Origin: CAYMZZ01 sp046297935
Lineage (GTDB): Bacteria > Bacteroidota > Bacteroidia > Chitinophagales > Chitinophagaceae
Direction: 5' to 3'
NCBI GenBank assembly: GCA_046297935.1
Contig: JBKBHA010000001.1
Coordinates: 310,001 to 374,000 of the forward strand
Length of the DNA: 64,000 nucleotides
In this document: piece after piece, positions 37,228 through 46,159 of the stretch
Layout: every line of letters begins with the position of its first letter
How positions within the stretch are numbered: position 1 is the stretch's first letter
Notes under the pieces: model-generated
Told to the model about the DNA's origin: nothing
Seen by the model: only the letters and a program-made list of their open reading frames with translations
Database searches by the model: none
Program-made: the position numbers and the translations under genes

Positions 37228-37274
37228 AATAATTAGCTCTTTGATCCGCATAGCGGATCAAAGAGCTAATTATT
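37228..37274. terminator. 22-bp perfect inverted repeat, bidirectional terminator
   Basis: Arms 37228-37249 and 37253-37274 are perfectly complementary over 22 bp with a 3-nt ATA loop. The element sits exactly between two convergent stop codons (37226 plus and 37280 minus). The AT-rich outer arm ends supply T-rich tails on both strands. Confidence 0.85.
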
Positions 37275-37279
37275 GCGAA

Positions 37280-37729
37280 TTATTGTTCGCAAATTTCCTT
37301 CAGCTTCGCAAGCGCCTTTGGCCAGGTGTTATCAAAATACTCAGCCCACTCGGTGTTGGTATCAACATCAATCTTCAGCAAGGTTTGATTGCCTTTTTCC
37401 TCAAATCGGTAATTCTCATGAGCGCCGGCCCAGTCTTTCACCTTGGGCCCATCGGTCACTTCCTGCCCATTCTCCAGCAGGCCATAGTGCCGAATCGATA
37501 TGAATTCGTTAGGAATATGCTCTTCCACTTCAGCCACCATACCCCCCTTGGTGCCGTCTTCACTGATTCCGATAAACAGAATCTTGTTGCCTTTTTGCCA
37601 GCTGCCTTCATAAGTGGAACTTGGGTTGAAAAGTGCGGTCCATTGTTCGTAAGTCGGTTTTGCCAGCATCGTGTCGAACACTTTGTCCGCAGGTGCGTTA
37701 ATAGCTACTTCATAGTGTTTCTTTTCCAT
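37280..37729 (-). CDS. SRPBCC/AHSA1-domain protein
   Basis: 149 residues forming a START-like helix-grip fold: INAPADKVFDTML at the start, the YEQWTALFNPSSTYEGSW strand pair, ENYRFEEKGNQTLLKI and the C-terminal helix WPKALAKLKEIC. AHSA1-type proteins bind hydrophobic ligands or, in eukaryotes, Hsp90; bacterial roles are mostly unknown. The minus-strand sequence TATATTTG (37767-37760) 31 bp upstream of the ATG fits a -7 element, but no good -33 is seen. Confidence 0.88.
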   Translation of the reverse strand: MEKKHYEVAINAPADKVFDTMLAKPTYEQWTALFNPSSTYEGSWQKGNKILFIGISEDGTKGGMVAEVEEHIPNEFISIRHYGLLENGQEVTDGPKVKDWAGAHENYRFEEKGNQTLLKIDVDTNTEWAEYFDNTWPKALAKLKEICEQ

Positions 37730-37917
37730 ATGACTTTGTTTTATTGATTATCTAGAAATCAAATATACTGCCGGATATAAGCAGGCATTGGGGCATTTCT
37801 GCCATTTAGAGGGGAAAAAGCGACAGGTTGCCAAAATGGGCGAATTAAATGCAATGCACCCTTTACGGGCAGTCAAAAACCAGCGAGTTTTAAAAAGAGG
37901 TATTATTGCAAATTCCA

Positions 37918-38814
37918 ATGCAAGCAAATACTCCGATACTTGAATTGGGGCAATCGCCCGTTACACTGCCATTTGAAATTCACAGCATGGCCTGGATTGA
38001 GCGAAATCGTCATGAACAGAACAATCGGCCACATCGCCACAATTATTTTGTATTGGTATGGGTTAGGCAGGGTGGGGGTACTCATCAGGTTGATTTGGAG
38101 ACGATGCCGCTGGTTGCCGAGACTGTTCATTGTATTTCGCCCGGTCAGGTGCATTGGCTGCATGCCGATGCTGCCACAGATGGATATGTTATATCCTTTA
38201 CTTCCGCTTTTTTGGGTATGGACGCAGAAAACCGTGAATTGCTGGAACAAATTGGGTTGTTACACAAGTTTTCAAAGTCGATAGTGGTACCAGTTGATGC
38301 CGTTTGTCGGGAAGAAATGAATGATATCGCTAAGCGGATGACAAAGGAGTTTGAAAATTATTTTTTACTACGATCAGAGATCTTGCGTGGCTATCTTAAG
38401 ATATTCCTCATTTTTTTAACGCGACAAATACCGCCGGAGCAAAAGCCGACGGTACACGGCAGGGGCGACGAGCTCGTTCAAAACTTCTTCGCTCTGCTCG
38501 ACAAGCATTTTGCAAGCCAGAAAATGGTAAGCGACTATGCTAACCGGCTGGTAGTTACGCCCAATTACCTCAACGAGGTAGTGAAAAAGGCTACTGGTCA
38601 ACCTGCCAGTCATCATATTTATCAGCGAGTTATGCTGGAGGCGAAACGATTGGCCACCTTTACAAGGCTTTCAATGAAGGAAATTGCCTACCAATTGGGT
38701 TTCGATGATATTGCTCACTTCAGTAAGTTTTTCAAGAAACAGGCAGGCGAGAGTTTTTCTGATTTTCGAAAAATTGGGGAGACTGGTCGTCGTAATGAAA
38801 AGTCAGATAGCTGA
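37918..38814 (+). CDS. AraC-family transcriptional regulator
   Basis: 298 residues from ATG 37918 (a TTG at 37906 would add four residues). N-terminal cupin ligand-binding domain (RPHRHNYFVLVWVRQGGGTH, ISPGQVHWL), then the double HTH: YANRLVVTPNYLNEVVKKATGQ and MKEIAYQLGFDDIAHFSKFFKKQAG. The regulated gene is probably the isochorismatase-like hydrolase 116 bp downstream. The ligand is unknown. Confidence 0.93.
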   Translation: MQANTPILELGQSPVTLPFEIHSMAWIERNRHEQNNRPHRHNYFVLVWVRQGGGTHQVDLETMPLVAETVHCISPGQVHWLHADAATDGYVISFTSAFLGMDAENRELLEQIGLLHKFSKSIVVPVDAVCREEMNDIAKRMTKEFENYFLLRSEILRGYLKIFLIFLTRQIPPEQKPTVHGRGDELVQNFFALLDKHFASQKMVSDYANRLVVTPNYLNEVVKKATGQPASHHIYQRVMLEAKRLATFTRLSMKEIAYQLGFDDIAHFSKFFKKQAGESFSDFRKIGETGRRNEKSDS

Positions 38815-38861
38815 AATACCTTACCCCGATAATTTATACATCTATTACCCCGATTTGTCAA

Positions 38862-38892
38862 TTGCCCTCGCCAGCAGTTGACAATAGCTTTG
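38862..38892 (+). promoter_or_regulatory. Promoter of the isochorismatase-like gene (TTG-N20-TAGCTTTG)
   Basis: TTG at 38862-38864 and an exact TAnnTTTG match at 38885-38892 have the consensus 20-bp spacing; the start codon at 38931 is 38 bp further on. Confidence 0.65.
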
Positions 38893-38930
38893 TTTCGATC
38901 TATTCAAACACGAAACGAAAATTATTTTTT

Positions 38931-39623
38931 ATGAAAAAGTTGTTCAAATCGCTTGGCACTGCCTTGCTGACTATTTCTTTTTTTGGCGCTCATTCTCAAA
39001 ATCCATCGCCTGAATTATTAACGCCCGGCAATCATGCACTGATGCTGATCGATCATGAAAGCCAGATGGGATTTGCTGTAAAGAATATTTCGATCGAAGA
39101 GCTGAGGCACAACACGGCAATCGTTGCCGGTGCGTCGAAAATTTTCAAAGTACCAACCGTGGTTACCACAGTAGCAGAAAAATCGTTTAGCGGCCCGGTT
39201 TTTCTCGAAATTTCCGAATTCTATCCCGCGGGCAACTATATCGACCGAACTACGATGAATAGCTGGGAAGACACGGCCGCACGCAAAGCCATCGTAGATA
39301 AAAAGAAAAAGAAGATAGTATTTGCCGGTCTATGGACCAGTGTTTGTATTGTGGGTCCGGCACTTTCTGCCAAAGCTGAAGGTTACGATGTATATGTAAT
39401 TACCGATGCCAGCGGCGATGTGAGCAAAGAGGCACACGAAATGGCAATTCAGCGAATGATTCAAATGGGGATAAAGCCCATGACATCTATACAATATTTA
39501 TTGGAGTTGCAACGCGACTGGGCACGGAGCGAAACCTATAAAGCAGTAACTGATCTGGTCAAAAAGTATGGCGGAGCTTACGGAATAGGCATTCAATATG
39601 CTCATGACATGTTAAGTCACTAA
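38931..39623 (+). CDS. Exported isochorismatase-like cysteine hydrolase
   Basis: 230 residues from ATG 38931, which begins a Sec signal ending at FGAHSQ; upstream in-frame codons are not signal-like. The fold has the catalytic Asp in LMLIDHESQMGF, a basic strand KKKIVFAGLWTSVC with the nucleophile Cys in SVCIV, and the cis-peptide region. This subgroup (often called YcaC-like hydrolase) has no firm substrate. Export to the periplasm is unusual for the superfamily, most of which is cytosolic. It is probably controlled by the AraC regulator encoded upstream. Confidence 0.9.
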   Translation: MKKLFKSLGTALLTISFFGAHSQNPSPELLTPGNHALMLIDHESQMGFAVKNISIEELRHNTAIVAGASKIFKVPTVVTTVAEKSFSGPVFLEISEFYPAGNYIDRTTMNSWEDTAARKAIVDKKKKKIVFAGLWTSVCIVGPALSAKAEGYDVYVITDASGDVSKEAHEMAIQRMIQMGIKPMTSIQYLLELQRDWARSETYKAVTDLVKKYGGAYGIGIQYAHDMLSH

Positions 39624-39686
39624 AAAACTCGAACATTTTTCCAGTTCGGGGCAGCTTTACTGTTGCCCCGTCTTAAAACTCCTAAA

Positions 39687-41462
39687 ATGGACAAGCGTTT
39701 AATTCTGGCAGTCCTTTGGTTATTGGCCAGCAGCCTGGTCGCAATGGCCCAAAAAGCTGACATAATTGTCGTTAACGGCAAAGTAACTACCATGAATGAG
39801 GCGATGCCCGAAGCGGAAGCTGTGGCAATCACCGGCAACCGGATAAGCGATCTGGGTAGCAGCCGGGATATGTTGAAAAAGAAAGGGAAACATACACGGG
39901 TCATCGACGCAGGGGGAAGGAGAGTCATTCCCGGACTATTCGACAGTCATCTGCATGTAATTCGTGCAGGTCGGTTTTATAATGCCGAACTTCGTTGGGA
40001 CGCGGTTCCCACACTGGCGTACGCGCTTCAATTGCTTCGCGAACAGGCGGAACGGACGCCGGAAGGCCAATGGGTGCGGGTGGTAGGTGGTTGGAATGAA
40101 TACCAGTTCGCTGAAAAGCGACTTCCCACTCTGGAAGAAATTAACAAAGCCACCGGTAATACACCCACCTTCATTTTGTATCTCTATGGAAAAGCATGGT
40201 TGAATAAAGCCGGACTGAAAGCTCTCGGTATTCAGGCCAATACACCCAACCCTCCGGGTGGTCTCATTGAAAAGGATCAGGATGGTAATCCTACCGGTTT
40301 GTTGATAGCCGAGCCCAACGCTTACATCCTTTATTCAACACTCGCTCAATTACCTGAACTGACTGCCGAAGAGAAGATGAATTCGACCATTCAGTACATG
40401 TATGAACTTAACCGACTGGGTGTAACCGGCGTGATGGATGCCGGAGGCGGGTTCCAGAACTTTCCGGATGATTACTCCATTACCGATTCGCTTAACAGGC
40501 TGGGAAAAATAACCGTGCGACTACCCTATTTTCTTTTTGCACAAAAAAAGGGAAACGAAGAGGAAGACTATAAACGTTGGACGGACCTGGTGGATTTAGA
40601 GCAATTGGTGCCGAATGGCATGAACGATATAGATTACCACGTGGCTGGTGCCGGCGAAAATCTGGTCATGGATGCAGCTGACTTCGAAAACTTTCATTTT
40701 CCGCGTCCCGAACTTCCATTGTCGATGGAGTCAAATTTAAAGACCGTAATTAAACGACTCGTTCGAAAGCGATGGCCTTTTCGCCTACATGCCACTTACA
40801 ACGAAAGTATTTCCCGTTTTTTGAACGTAATTGAAGAAGTGAATGCAGAAGAGCCCCTGAATGGTCTGTTGTGGTTTTTTGATCACGCCGAAACAGTAAG
40901 TGAGCACAACCTGCAACGGATACATGCGCTGGGTGGTGGAATTGCCATACAGCATCGCATGGCCTATCAGGGCGAGAGCTTTGTGCGCAGATATGGTAAA
41001 CTAGCTGCAGAGGCGGCACCGCCTGTAAAGCGGATGATAGAAATCGGCATCCCCGTTGCGCTTGGCACCGATGGCACCCGCGTGGCCAGCTATAACCCAT
41101 GGATCGCATTGTACTGGATTACGACTGGAAAGACGGTGGGAGGTTTGCAGTTGATGGCGAAAGATCGAACGCTGGATCGAGCCACAGCCTTAAAGCTGAT
41201 GACGAGTGGCGGCTATTCATTGATACGCGAAAAAGAAAAGGGTGCCCTGCAAAAAGGTTTCTTTGCCGACCTGGCTATATTGGATCGCGACTTTCTGATT
41301 GTGCCAGACGAAGAGATCAAACAAACACAGGCAATCTTAACCATTGTAGACGGAAGAGTGGTGTATGCGGCTCAGGAGTACGCCGCGCTGGCGCCGCCTG
41401 CACCAAAGGTTAACCCTGCTTGGAGCCCTGTGGGAAAAAACGGAAACAAGCAACGTTTATGA
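39687..41462 (+). CDS. Exported amidohydrolase family 3 (YtcJ-like)
   Basis: 591 residues from ATG 39687; a TTG at 39663 is also in frame, but the ATG gives the signal peptide MDKRLILAVLWLLASSLVAMAQ. The metal-dependent hydrolase barrel shows PGLFDSHLHVIRAG (HxH), WPFRLHATYNES, WFFDHAE, IAIQHRM and the catalytic Asp in ALGTDGTR. Members hydrolyse amides or cyclic compounds; this one has no defined substrate. The stop overlaps the next start as ATGA, and a barrel protein follows, so substrate entry and processing may be linked. Confidence 0.9.
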   Translation: MDKRLILAVLWLLASSLVAMAQKADIIVVNGKVTTMNEAMPEAEAVAITGNRISDLGSSRDMLKKKGKHTRVIDAGGRRVIPGLFDSHLHVIRAGRFYNAELRWDAVPTLAYALQLLREQAERTPEGQWVRVVGGWNEYQFAEKRLPTLEEINKATGNTPTFILYLYGKAWLNKAGLKALGIQANTPNPPGGLIEKDQDGNPTGLLIAEPNAYILYSTLAQLPELTAEEKMNSTIQYMYELNRLGVTGVMDAGGGFQNFPDDYSITDSLNRLGKITVRLPYFLFAQKKGNEEEDYKRWTDLVDLEQLVPNGMNDIDYHVAGAGENLVMDAADFENFHFPRPELPLSMESNLKTVIKRLVRKRWPFRLHATYNESISRFLNVIEEVNAEEPLNGLLWFFDHAETVSEHNLQRIHALGGGIAIQHRMAYQGESFVRRYGKLAAEAAPPVKRMIEIGIPVALGTDGTRVASYNPWIALYWITTGKTVGGLQLMAKDRTLDRATALKLMTSGGYSLIREKEKGALQKGFFADLAILDRDFLIVPDEEIKQTQAILTIVDGRVVYAAQEYAALAPPAPKVNPAWSPVGKNGNKQRL

Positions 41463-41899
41463 AACTGATATGGATTTTGATTGCGCTATTTTCTGGCGCC
41501 CTGCTGCCTTTACAGGCAGGTTTGAATACGCGTTTAGGCAAATCAATAGAAAGCCCGGTATACGCATCATTGATTTCGTTCGTGGTGGGGGCATTTGCTT
41601 TAATCATCTATATCGCACTAAGCAGGCAGCCAGTAAGTTGGGCGGGCGCCATGAAGGCACCTTCCTATGTATGGCTGGCAGGCATAATGGGTGCTTTTTA
41701 TGTAACTGCTGTGGTATTGGCCTTTCCCCGGCTGGGGCCTGCACTTACGTTTGGACTGGTAGTAGCGGGACAAATGTTGATGGCAGTGCTGCTCGATCAC
41801 TTTCATGTGCTGGTGCAACAGGCGCATAGTTTTACCTGGTGGCGGCTGTTGGGCATCCTCATGATCATTGGCGGAGTGGTGATTGTGCGAAAATTCTAG
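41459..41899 (+). CDS. DMT-superfamily small transporter (YdcZ/DUF606 type)
   Basis: 146 residues from ATG 41459, overlapping the amidohydrolase stop. Four to five hydrophobic helices (LIWILIALFSGALLPLQAGLN, SLISFVVGAFALIIYIAL, VWLAGIMGAFYVTAVVLAF, LLGILMIIGGVVIV) and the conserved GLNTRLGKS loop mark the DUF606/YdcZ family of presumed inner membrane carriers. The substrate is unknown; it may export or import the product of the adjacent amidohydrolase. Confidence 0.9.
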   Translation: MKLIWILIALFSGALLPLQAGLNTRLGKSIESPVYASLISFVVGAFALIIYIALSRQPVSWAGAMKAPSYVWLAGIMGAFYVTAVVLAFPRLGPALTFGLVVAGQMLMAVLLDHFHVLVQQAHSFTWWRLLGILMIIGGVVIVRKF

Positions 41900-41902
41900 T
41901 TT

Positions 41903-43261
41903 ATGAGAGCCGGAATCACCGCATTGTTTTCATGTTGCGTAATTGCCACATTGGCCCGTCAGGTTCCGGCATTGCCACCGCCTGGCGATGGTAAGGTATG
42001 CGCCGATACCGGACCGGATAGCGGCGACGCGAAAGTTTCGCGTTTCAAATATCTGCCACTTTTTGGCGACTCAGTTAGCTTTATCAGCCTGGGAGGCGAA
42101 GCGAGGTGGCAATATTTTATTTCGCATAACGAAAAATGGGGCGATGCTGCATTCGACAATGATCAATATATATTGCAGCGGTATCTGCTGCATGCCGATC
42201 TTCATACCGGTAAGTATATCCGATTTTTTGTACAAGCCCAAAGCAGTTTGGCGCTCCGACGAAAGGAGCCTGGCCCTATCGAACATAATCCTCTCGAGAT
42301 GCATCAATTCTTTATTGAATGGACACTATCGGGTGGCAAGAGACTGCAATTGGGAAGGCAGGAATGGCTTTACGGTTCACAACGACTGATGGGTGTACGG
42401 GAAGGACCGAATAGCCGACTTTCGTTTGATGCAGCCAAATTTTCCTGGAAGAAGACGCAACAGCAACTGGATTTGTTTTACGGCAGGCCTGTAATTAACC
42501 GGCGGCATCTGCTAAATGACCGGAGCAGTGCCGATTTGGCTATTTGGGGACTATATGTTGTCGAAAACAATATTCGATTTTTGAATAACTTCGATTTCTA
42601 CTACCTTGGCTATAGCCGCAATAATAGTGTGTATGATTTGGCTGTCGGCCGGGAGTTGAGGCATTCGGCCGGAATAAGGGTGTGGCGAGACGATGGAAGC
42701 TGGACTTACGATCTGGAAGCCCTGTATCAGTGGGGACGGTTGGATAGCTGGAAGATTCGTGCCTGGACCATTTCGGCCAATATCTCCTATCGGTTTGATA
42801 ATTGCATCTGGAAACCTCAACCCGGACTAAAGGCAGAGCTGATCAGCGGAGATCAGGATCGTGATGATGGAAGGCTTGGCAGCTTTAACGCGATGTTCCC
42901 GCGAGGCGCTTACTTCGGGCTGGCAGCTTTGATTGGACCCAGCAATCTGGCCGACTGGCATCCATCGTTACTGCTATCGCCCGGCGAAAACTGGCAGATG
43001 GGTATTGACTGGGATTTATTTTGGCGATTCAGCAAAAACGATGGACTTTATGCAACAAACGGGGCAATTCTGTACAGTGGTCGGAATGTTTCAGGTAATT
43101 TTATAGGGTCGCAGGTTTCTTTCAATTTGTCGAGAAAATGGAAACACCGAATTGAAAGCAATTTAGAATTTACCTGGTTCAATGCAGGTGCTTTTTTGAA
43201 AGAAGCAGGAAAAGGAAGAGATATACTGTTTGCCGGCGTCACGTTTCAAGTAAAGTATTAA
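41903..43261 (+). CDS. Alginate-export-family outer membrane barrel
   Basis: 452 residues with an N-terminal signal and the AlgE-like fold: GGEARWQYFISHNEKWG, DNDQYILQRYLLHADLH, QAQSSLALRRKEPGP, GRQEWLYGSQRLMGVREGPN and DQDRDDGRLGSFNAMFPRG are typical of the alginate_exp family. In Bacteroidota such barrels are general diffusion channels rather than alginate exporters, and no alginate genes are near. It starts 3 bp after the DMT gene, making an operon of amidohydrolase, carrier and porin. Confidence 0.88.
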   Translation: MRAGITALFSCCVIATLARQVPALPPPGDGKVCADTGPDSGDAKVSRFKYLPLFGDSVSFISLGGEARWQYFISHNEKWGDAAFDNDQYILQRYLLHADLHTGKYIRFFVQAQSSLALRRKEPGPIEHNPLEMHQFFIEWTLSGGKRLQLGRQEWLYGSQRLMGVREGPNSRLSFDAAKFSWKKTQQQLDLFYGRPVINRRHLLNDRSSADLAIWGLYVVENNIRFLNNFDFYYLGYSRNNSVYDLAVGRELRHSAGIRVWRDDGSWTYDLEALYQWGRLDSWKIRAWTISANISYRFDNCIWKPQPGLKAELISGDQDRDDGRLGSFNAMFPRGAYFGLAALIGPSNLADWHPSLLLSPGENWQMGIDWDLFWRFSKNDGLYATNGAILYSGRNVSGNFIGSQVSFNLSRKWKHRIESNLEFTWFNAGAFLKEAGKGRDILFAGVTFQVKY

Positions 43262-43276
43262 CATAAAACGAAATTT

Positions 43277-43750
43277 ATGGAACCAAAAATTGGAATTTCG
43301 GCCGCTAATCGAAAAAAAATTGCCGAAGTGTTATCAGGCGTACTGGCCGACGAATTTTTACTCTATCTGAAAACCCGTAATGCTCACTGGAATGTGGAAG
43401 GAGCAGACTTTCACGCCATGCATACCTTTTTTGAAGAGCAATACAACCAGTTGGACGAAACTATGGATGAAGTGGCGGAACGTATTCGTATGCTTGGGCA
43501 TTATGCTCCTGCAACTATCAAGGCATATCAACAATTGACCCATTTGTCAGAAGCAAGCCGTGCCAAAAACGACAGCACAGGTTTTATAAAGGAGCTTTTG
43601 AATGATCACGAGAGCATAATTGAACATCTTCGCGAAAATGTGAATAGAGTAGCGAACGACTGGAAAGATGTTGGCACCAGCGATTTCCTGACAGGCTTAC
43701 TCGAAACGCATGAAAAAATGGCCTGGATGCTGCGAGCGCATCTTGGCTAA
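43277..43750 (+). CDS. dps: Dps-family DNA-binding ferroxidase
   Basis: 157 residues. The ferritin-like four-helix bundle carries the inter-subunit ferroxidase site in TRNAHWNVEGADFHAMHTFFEEQYNQLDETMDEVAERI (given here as overlapping pieces: NAHWNVEGADFHAMHTFFEE and QYNQLDETMDEVAERI). Dps stores iron, consumes hydrogen peroxide and coats DNA in stress. It stands 15 bp after the barrel gene and 28 bp before yceI, at the start of a group of stress-related genes. Confidence 0.95.
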   Translation: MEPKIGISAANRKKIAEVLSGVLADEFLLYLKTRNAHWNVEGADFHAMHTFFEEQYNQLDETMDEVAERIRMLGHYAPATIKAYQQLTHLSEASRAKNDSTGFIKELLNDHESIIEHLRENVNRVANDWKDVGTSDFLTGLLETHEKMAWMLRAHLG

Positions 43751-43778
43751 TGTAGCGTTTTAGTTAAGAAAACTGAAT

Positions 43779-44321
43779 ATGAATCAATCAAATTCACTGG
43801 TATCCTGGGCCATTGACCCTGTCCATTCCCGTATTCGATTTGATACGAGGTACCTGCTTATTACTGCCGTGTCGGGCTGGTTTCGTGAAATCGAAGGAAC
43901 CGTATCATCGCCGGAAGCGGGTTTTTCAGGCTGTGAAATTGCCCTTACTATCTATACCGATTCCCTGTATACAGGAGTGCAAGACCGCGACAACCATTTG
44001 CGCTCAGCCGATTTTTTTGACACTGGTCGTTATCCTACTGTACAATTTCGCTCTACCAAAGTGCTGGGTAGCGACGATAGCCGGTTAACGGTCGCCGGCA
44101 AGTTAATCATCAAGGGTATTGAGCTGGAGATTCAATTCAATGCGAAATTTTTGGGTGAAGCTTCCGATCCAGTAGGTAATGTGAAAGCTGGCTTCGAAGC
44201 AGATATTTTGTTAGATCGCAAAGACTTCAATATAACCTGGAACCAGTTTTTTGATCAGAATGGTATTTTGATTTCCGATCAGGTGAACTTGCATGCAGAT
44301 ATTCAGTTGCTGCGACTTTAG
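43779..44321 (+). CDS. YceI-family lipid-binding protein
   Basis: 180 residues forming the lipocalin-like YceI barrel: WAIDPVHSRIRFDTRYLLI, VSGWFREIEGTV, LRSADFFDTGRYPTVQF and the C-terminal VGFEADILLDRKDFNITWN-type strand. Unlike E. coli YceI there is no signal peptide, so it is probably cytosolic; the family binds isoprenoid quinone precursors. A strongly folded segment follows the stop. Confidence 0.9.
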   Translation: MNQSNSLVSWAIDPVHSRIRFDTRYLLITAVSGWFREIEGTVSSPEAGFSGCEIALTIYTDSLYTGVQDRDNHLRSADFFDTGRYPTVQFRSTKVLGSDDSRLTVAGKLIIKGIELEIQFNAKFLGEASDPVGNVKAGFEADILLDRKDFNITWNQFFDQNGILISDQVNLHADIQLLRL

Positions 44322-44337
44322 GAAGTACAGCAACAAA

Positions 44338-44435
44338 GGGTCATAGCTGCCCGCGAAACTTCGAAGTAACGCTGTAACTGGAAAAGTTGGGAGTTGTTCC
44401 TGGGCCAACAAGTCTACTTTGCCAGCGTATGACCC
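44338..44435 (+). other. Candidate structured RNA element between yceI and the dioxygenase gene
   Basis: An outer stem pairs GGGTCATAGCTG (44338-44349) with CAGCGTATGACCC (44423-44435), 12 bp with one bulged G. Inside lie the palindrome ACTTCGAAGT (44358-44367) and a stem GTTGG/CCAAC (44386-44390/44405-44409). It could be a 3' element of yceI, a 5' regulatory leader of the next gene or a small RNA. No riboswitch class is recognised. Confidence 0.4.
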
Positions 44436-44551
44436 GGGAATGTACAAGAGAATCTATGATTCAACTATTTGTCCGCTTTTGTAAGAATTGGATCTTTGTC
44501 GCTGGCTGTTTAAACGAACAACCGACTAATTGACCATTAACAAATATTTTT

Positions 44552-45493
44552 ATGAGCAATCAAATTCTTGGTTTGCATCACATCACTGCCATTGCCGGGC
44601 AGGCACAACGTAACTACGACTTCTACGCAGGTACACTGGGCCTGCGGCTCGTTAAAAAAACCGTGAATTTTGATGACCCCGGCACCTACCATTTTTATTT
44701 TGGAGATGAACAGGGTACGCCTGGTACCATCCTCACCTTTTTTCCATGGACCCATGTGAAGCGTGGAACCAATGGTGTGGGTATGGCTACAGAAATAAAC
44801 TATTCGGTACCCCCAGGGAGTTTTGAGTTCTGGAAGGCCCGCTTCAGCGCCAACCAGATTACGGTGGGCCAGCCACTTGAGCGACTGGGTGAACAACTAT
44901 TGCCATTTCGCGATCCGGACGGATTGCTTTTGAACCTGGTGGTATCAGCTAAACCCGATGGGCGTGAACCCTGGGTTACTGCCAACGTAACAAAGGATGT
45001 GGCAACCCGTGGATTTCACAGTGTGGTATTAACGGTGCGTGAATTGGATCCTACGGCAAATGTGCTCACTTCCATTTTTGGTTATCGGCTGCTACAACAG
45101 GAAGGCCATGTTTACCGTTTTATTACCGATGCAGTGGCTGAAGCCTCTATGGTCGATGTAATAGTGGAGCCAAACGGTAAACCCGGGATAAATGCCGGCG
45201 GTACCAACCACCATGTTGCGTTTCGCGTAAAAGATGAAAATGCGCTGATGTATTTCCGTGAAAAAGTATTGGCAGCCGGCCTGCACATTACACCAAAAAT
45301 TGATCGTAATTATTTCTTTTCGCTTTATTTCCGCGAACCGGGTGGCGTGCTATTTGAAATTGCTACTGACAATCCCGGTTTCACAGTGGATGAGGAGTTA
45401 GAACAACTCGGTGCTAACTTGAAACTGCCTGCGCAATACGAATCGAGGCGCGCAGAAATCCTGAAATTTTTACCTGAATTGAAACAGCAATAG
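44552..45493 (+). CDS. VOC-family ring-cleaving dioxygenase (MhqO/LinE-like)
   Basis: 313 residues of two glyoxalase-fold pairs. Metal ligands are expected in LGLHHITAIAG (His), RGFHSVVLTV (His) and FREPGGVLFEIATD (Glu). It resembles B. subtilis MhqO/MhqA and hydroquinone dioxygenases, which open hydroquinone rings using Fe(II). The hydrolase gene starts 3 bp after the stop, matching the pairing of dioxygenase and esterase in Mhq loci. Confidence 0.92.
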   Translation: MSNQILGLHHITAIAGQAQRNYDFYAGTLGLRLVKKTVNFDDPGTYHFYFGDEQGTPGTILTFFPWTHVKRGTNGVGMATEINYSVPPGSFEFWKARFSANQITVGQPLERLGEQLLPFRDPDGLLLNLVVSAKPDGREPWVTANVTKDVATRGFHSVVLTVRELDPTANVLTSIFGYRLLQQEGHVYRFITDAVAEASMVDVIVEPNGKPGINAGGTNHHVAFRVKDENALMYFREKVLAAGLHITPKIDRNYFFSLYFREPGGVLFEIATDNPGFTVDEELEQLGANLKLPAQYESRRAEILKFLPELKQQ

Positions 45494-45496
45494 TAC

Positions 45497-46126
45497 ATGC
45501 ATGCAAAAAAGATCGTGAAAGCAGGGGAGAAGCCGGAGTCTGCTTCAAAAGCACTGATCATGCTGCACGGACGTGGCAGCAGTGCTGAGGACATTCTATC
45601 GCTGGCGCCGCATTTAAAACTCGATGGATTTACCATCTGGGCGCCTCAGGCAACACAACATAGTTGGTATCCCTATTCTTTTTTGTCAATTCCCTCTCAA
45701 AATCAACCCTGGCTCAATTCGGCCCTAGAGTTGTTGAAGGGAACATTAGAAGATTTGTTGGCGCTTGGCTTTAAAAGTGAGCAGATTTATTTACTCGGAT
45801 TCTCACAGGGCGCATGTTTGTGCCTGGAGTTTTCTGCTCGCCATGCTCAGCGATTCGGTGGCGTAATTGCTTTTACCGGCGGATTGATAGGTGACCAATT
45901 ATACAGGGAAAACTACAAAGGCGATTTTCAACAAACGCCTATTTTTATTGGCAGTAGTGATCCTGATCCACATGTACCCGTTGACAGAGTGAACGATTCA
46001 GTGGCGCAACTTCGGGAAATGAACGCCAGCGTAGATGTCCGTATTTATCCTGGTATGGGTCATACCATCAATGCCGATGAAATAGCCGCGGCTAATCTTT
46101 TGCTTTCGTCTCATTCACAAAAATAA
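45497..46126 (+). CDS. Phospholipase/carboxylesterase (MhqD-like alpha/beta hydrolase)
   Basis: 209 residues. The fold begins ALIMLHGRGSSAEDIL, with the nucleophile Ser in LLGFSQGACL, Asp in GSSDPDPHVP and His in PGMGHTIN, the triad order of the acyl-protein thioesterase/carboxylesterase family. B. subtilis MhqD occupies the same position beside a ring-cleaving dioxygenase in quinone resistance. It is cytosolic and ends at a strong terminator. Confidence 0.93.
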   Translation: MHAKKIVKAGEKPESASKALIMLHGRGSSAEDILSLAPHLKLDGFTIWAPQATQHSWYPYSFLSIPSQNQPWLNSALELLKGTLEDLLALGFKSEQIYLLGFSQGACLCLEFSARHAQRFGGVIAFTGGLIGDQLYRENYKGDFQQTPIFIGSSDPDPHVPVDRVNDSVAQLREMNASVDVRIYPGMGHTINADEIAAANLLLSSHSQK

Positions 46127-46129
46127 TTG

Positions 46130-46159
46130 GCAAAAGCACGCAGCATTGCGTGCTTTTGC
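46130..46159. terminator. 13-bp perfect stem between convergent genes
   Basis: GCAAAAGCACGCA (46130-46142) and its exact complement (46147-46159) with a GCAT loop lie between the plus stop at 46126 and the minus stop at 46160. The stem includes A4/T4 blocks on either side, so it can terminate both genes. Confidence 0.85.

Noticed and set aside
37241..37747. 168-codon frame opposite the SRPBCC gene
   Set aside because: It is antisense to a gene with a clear family match and has no family signature.
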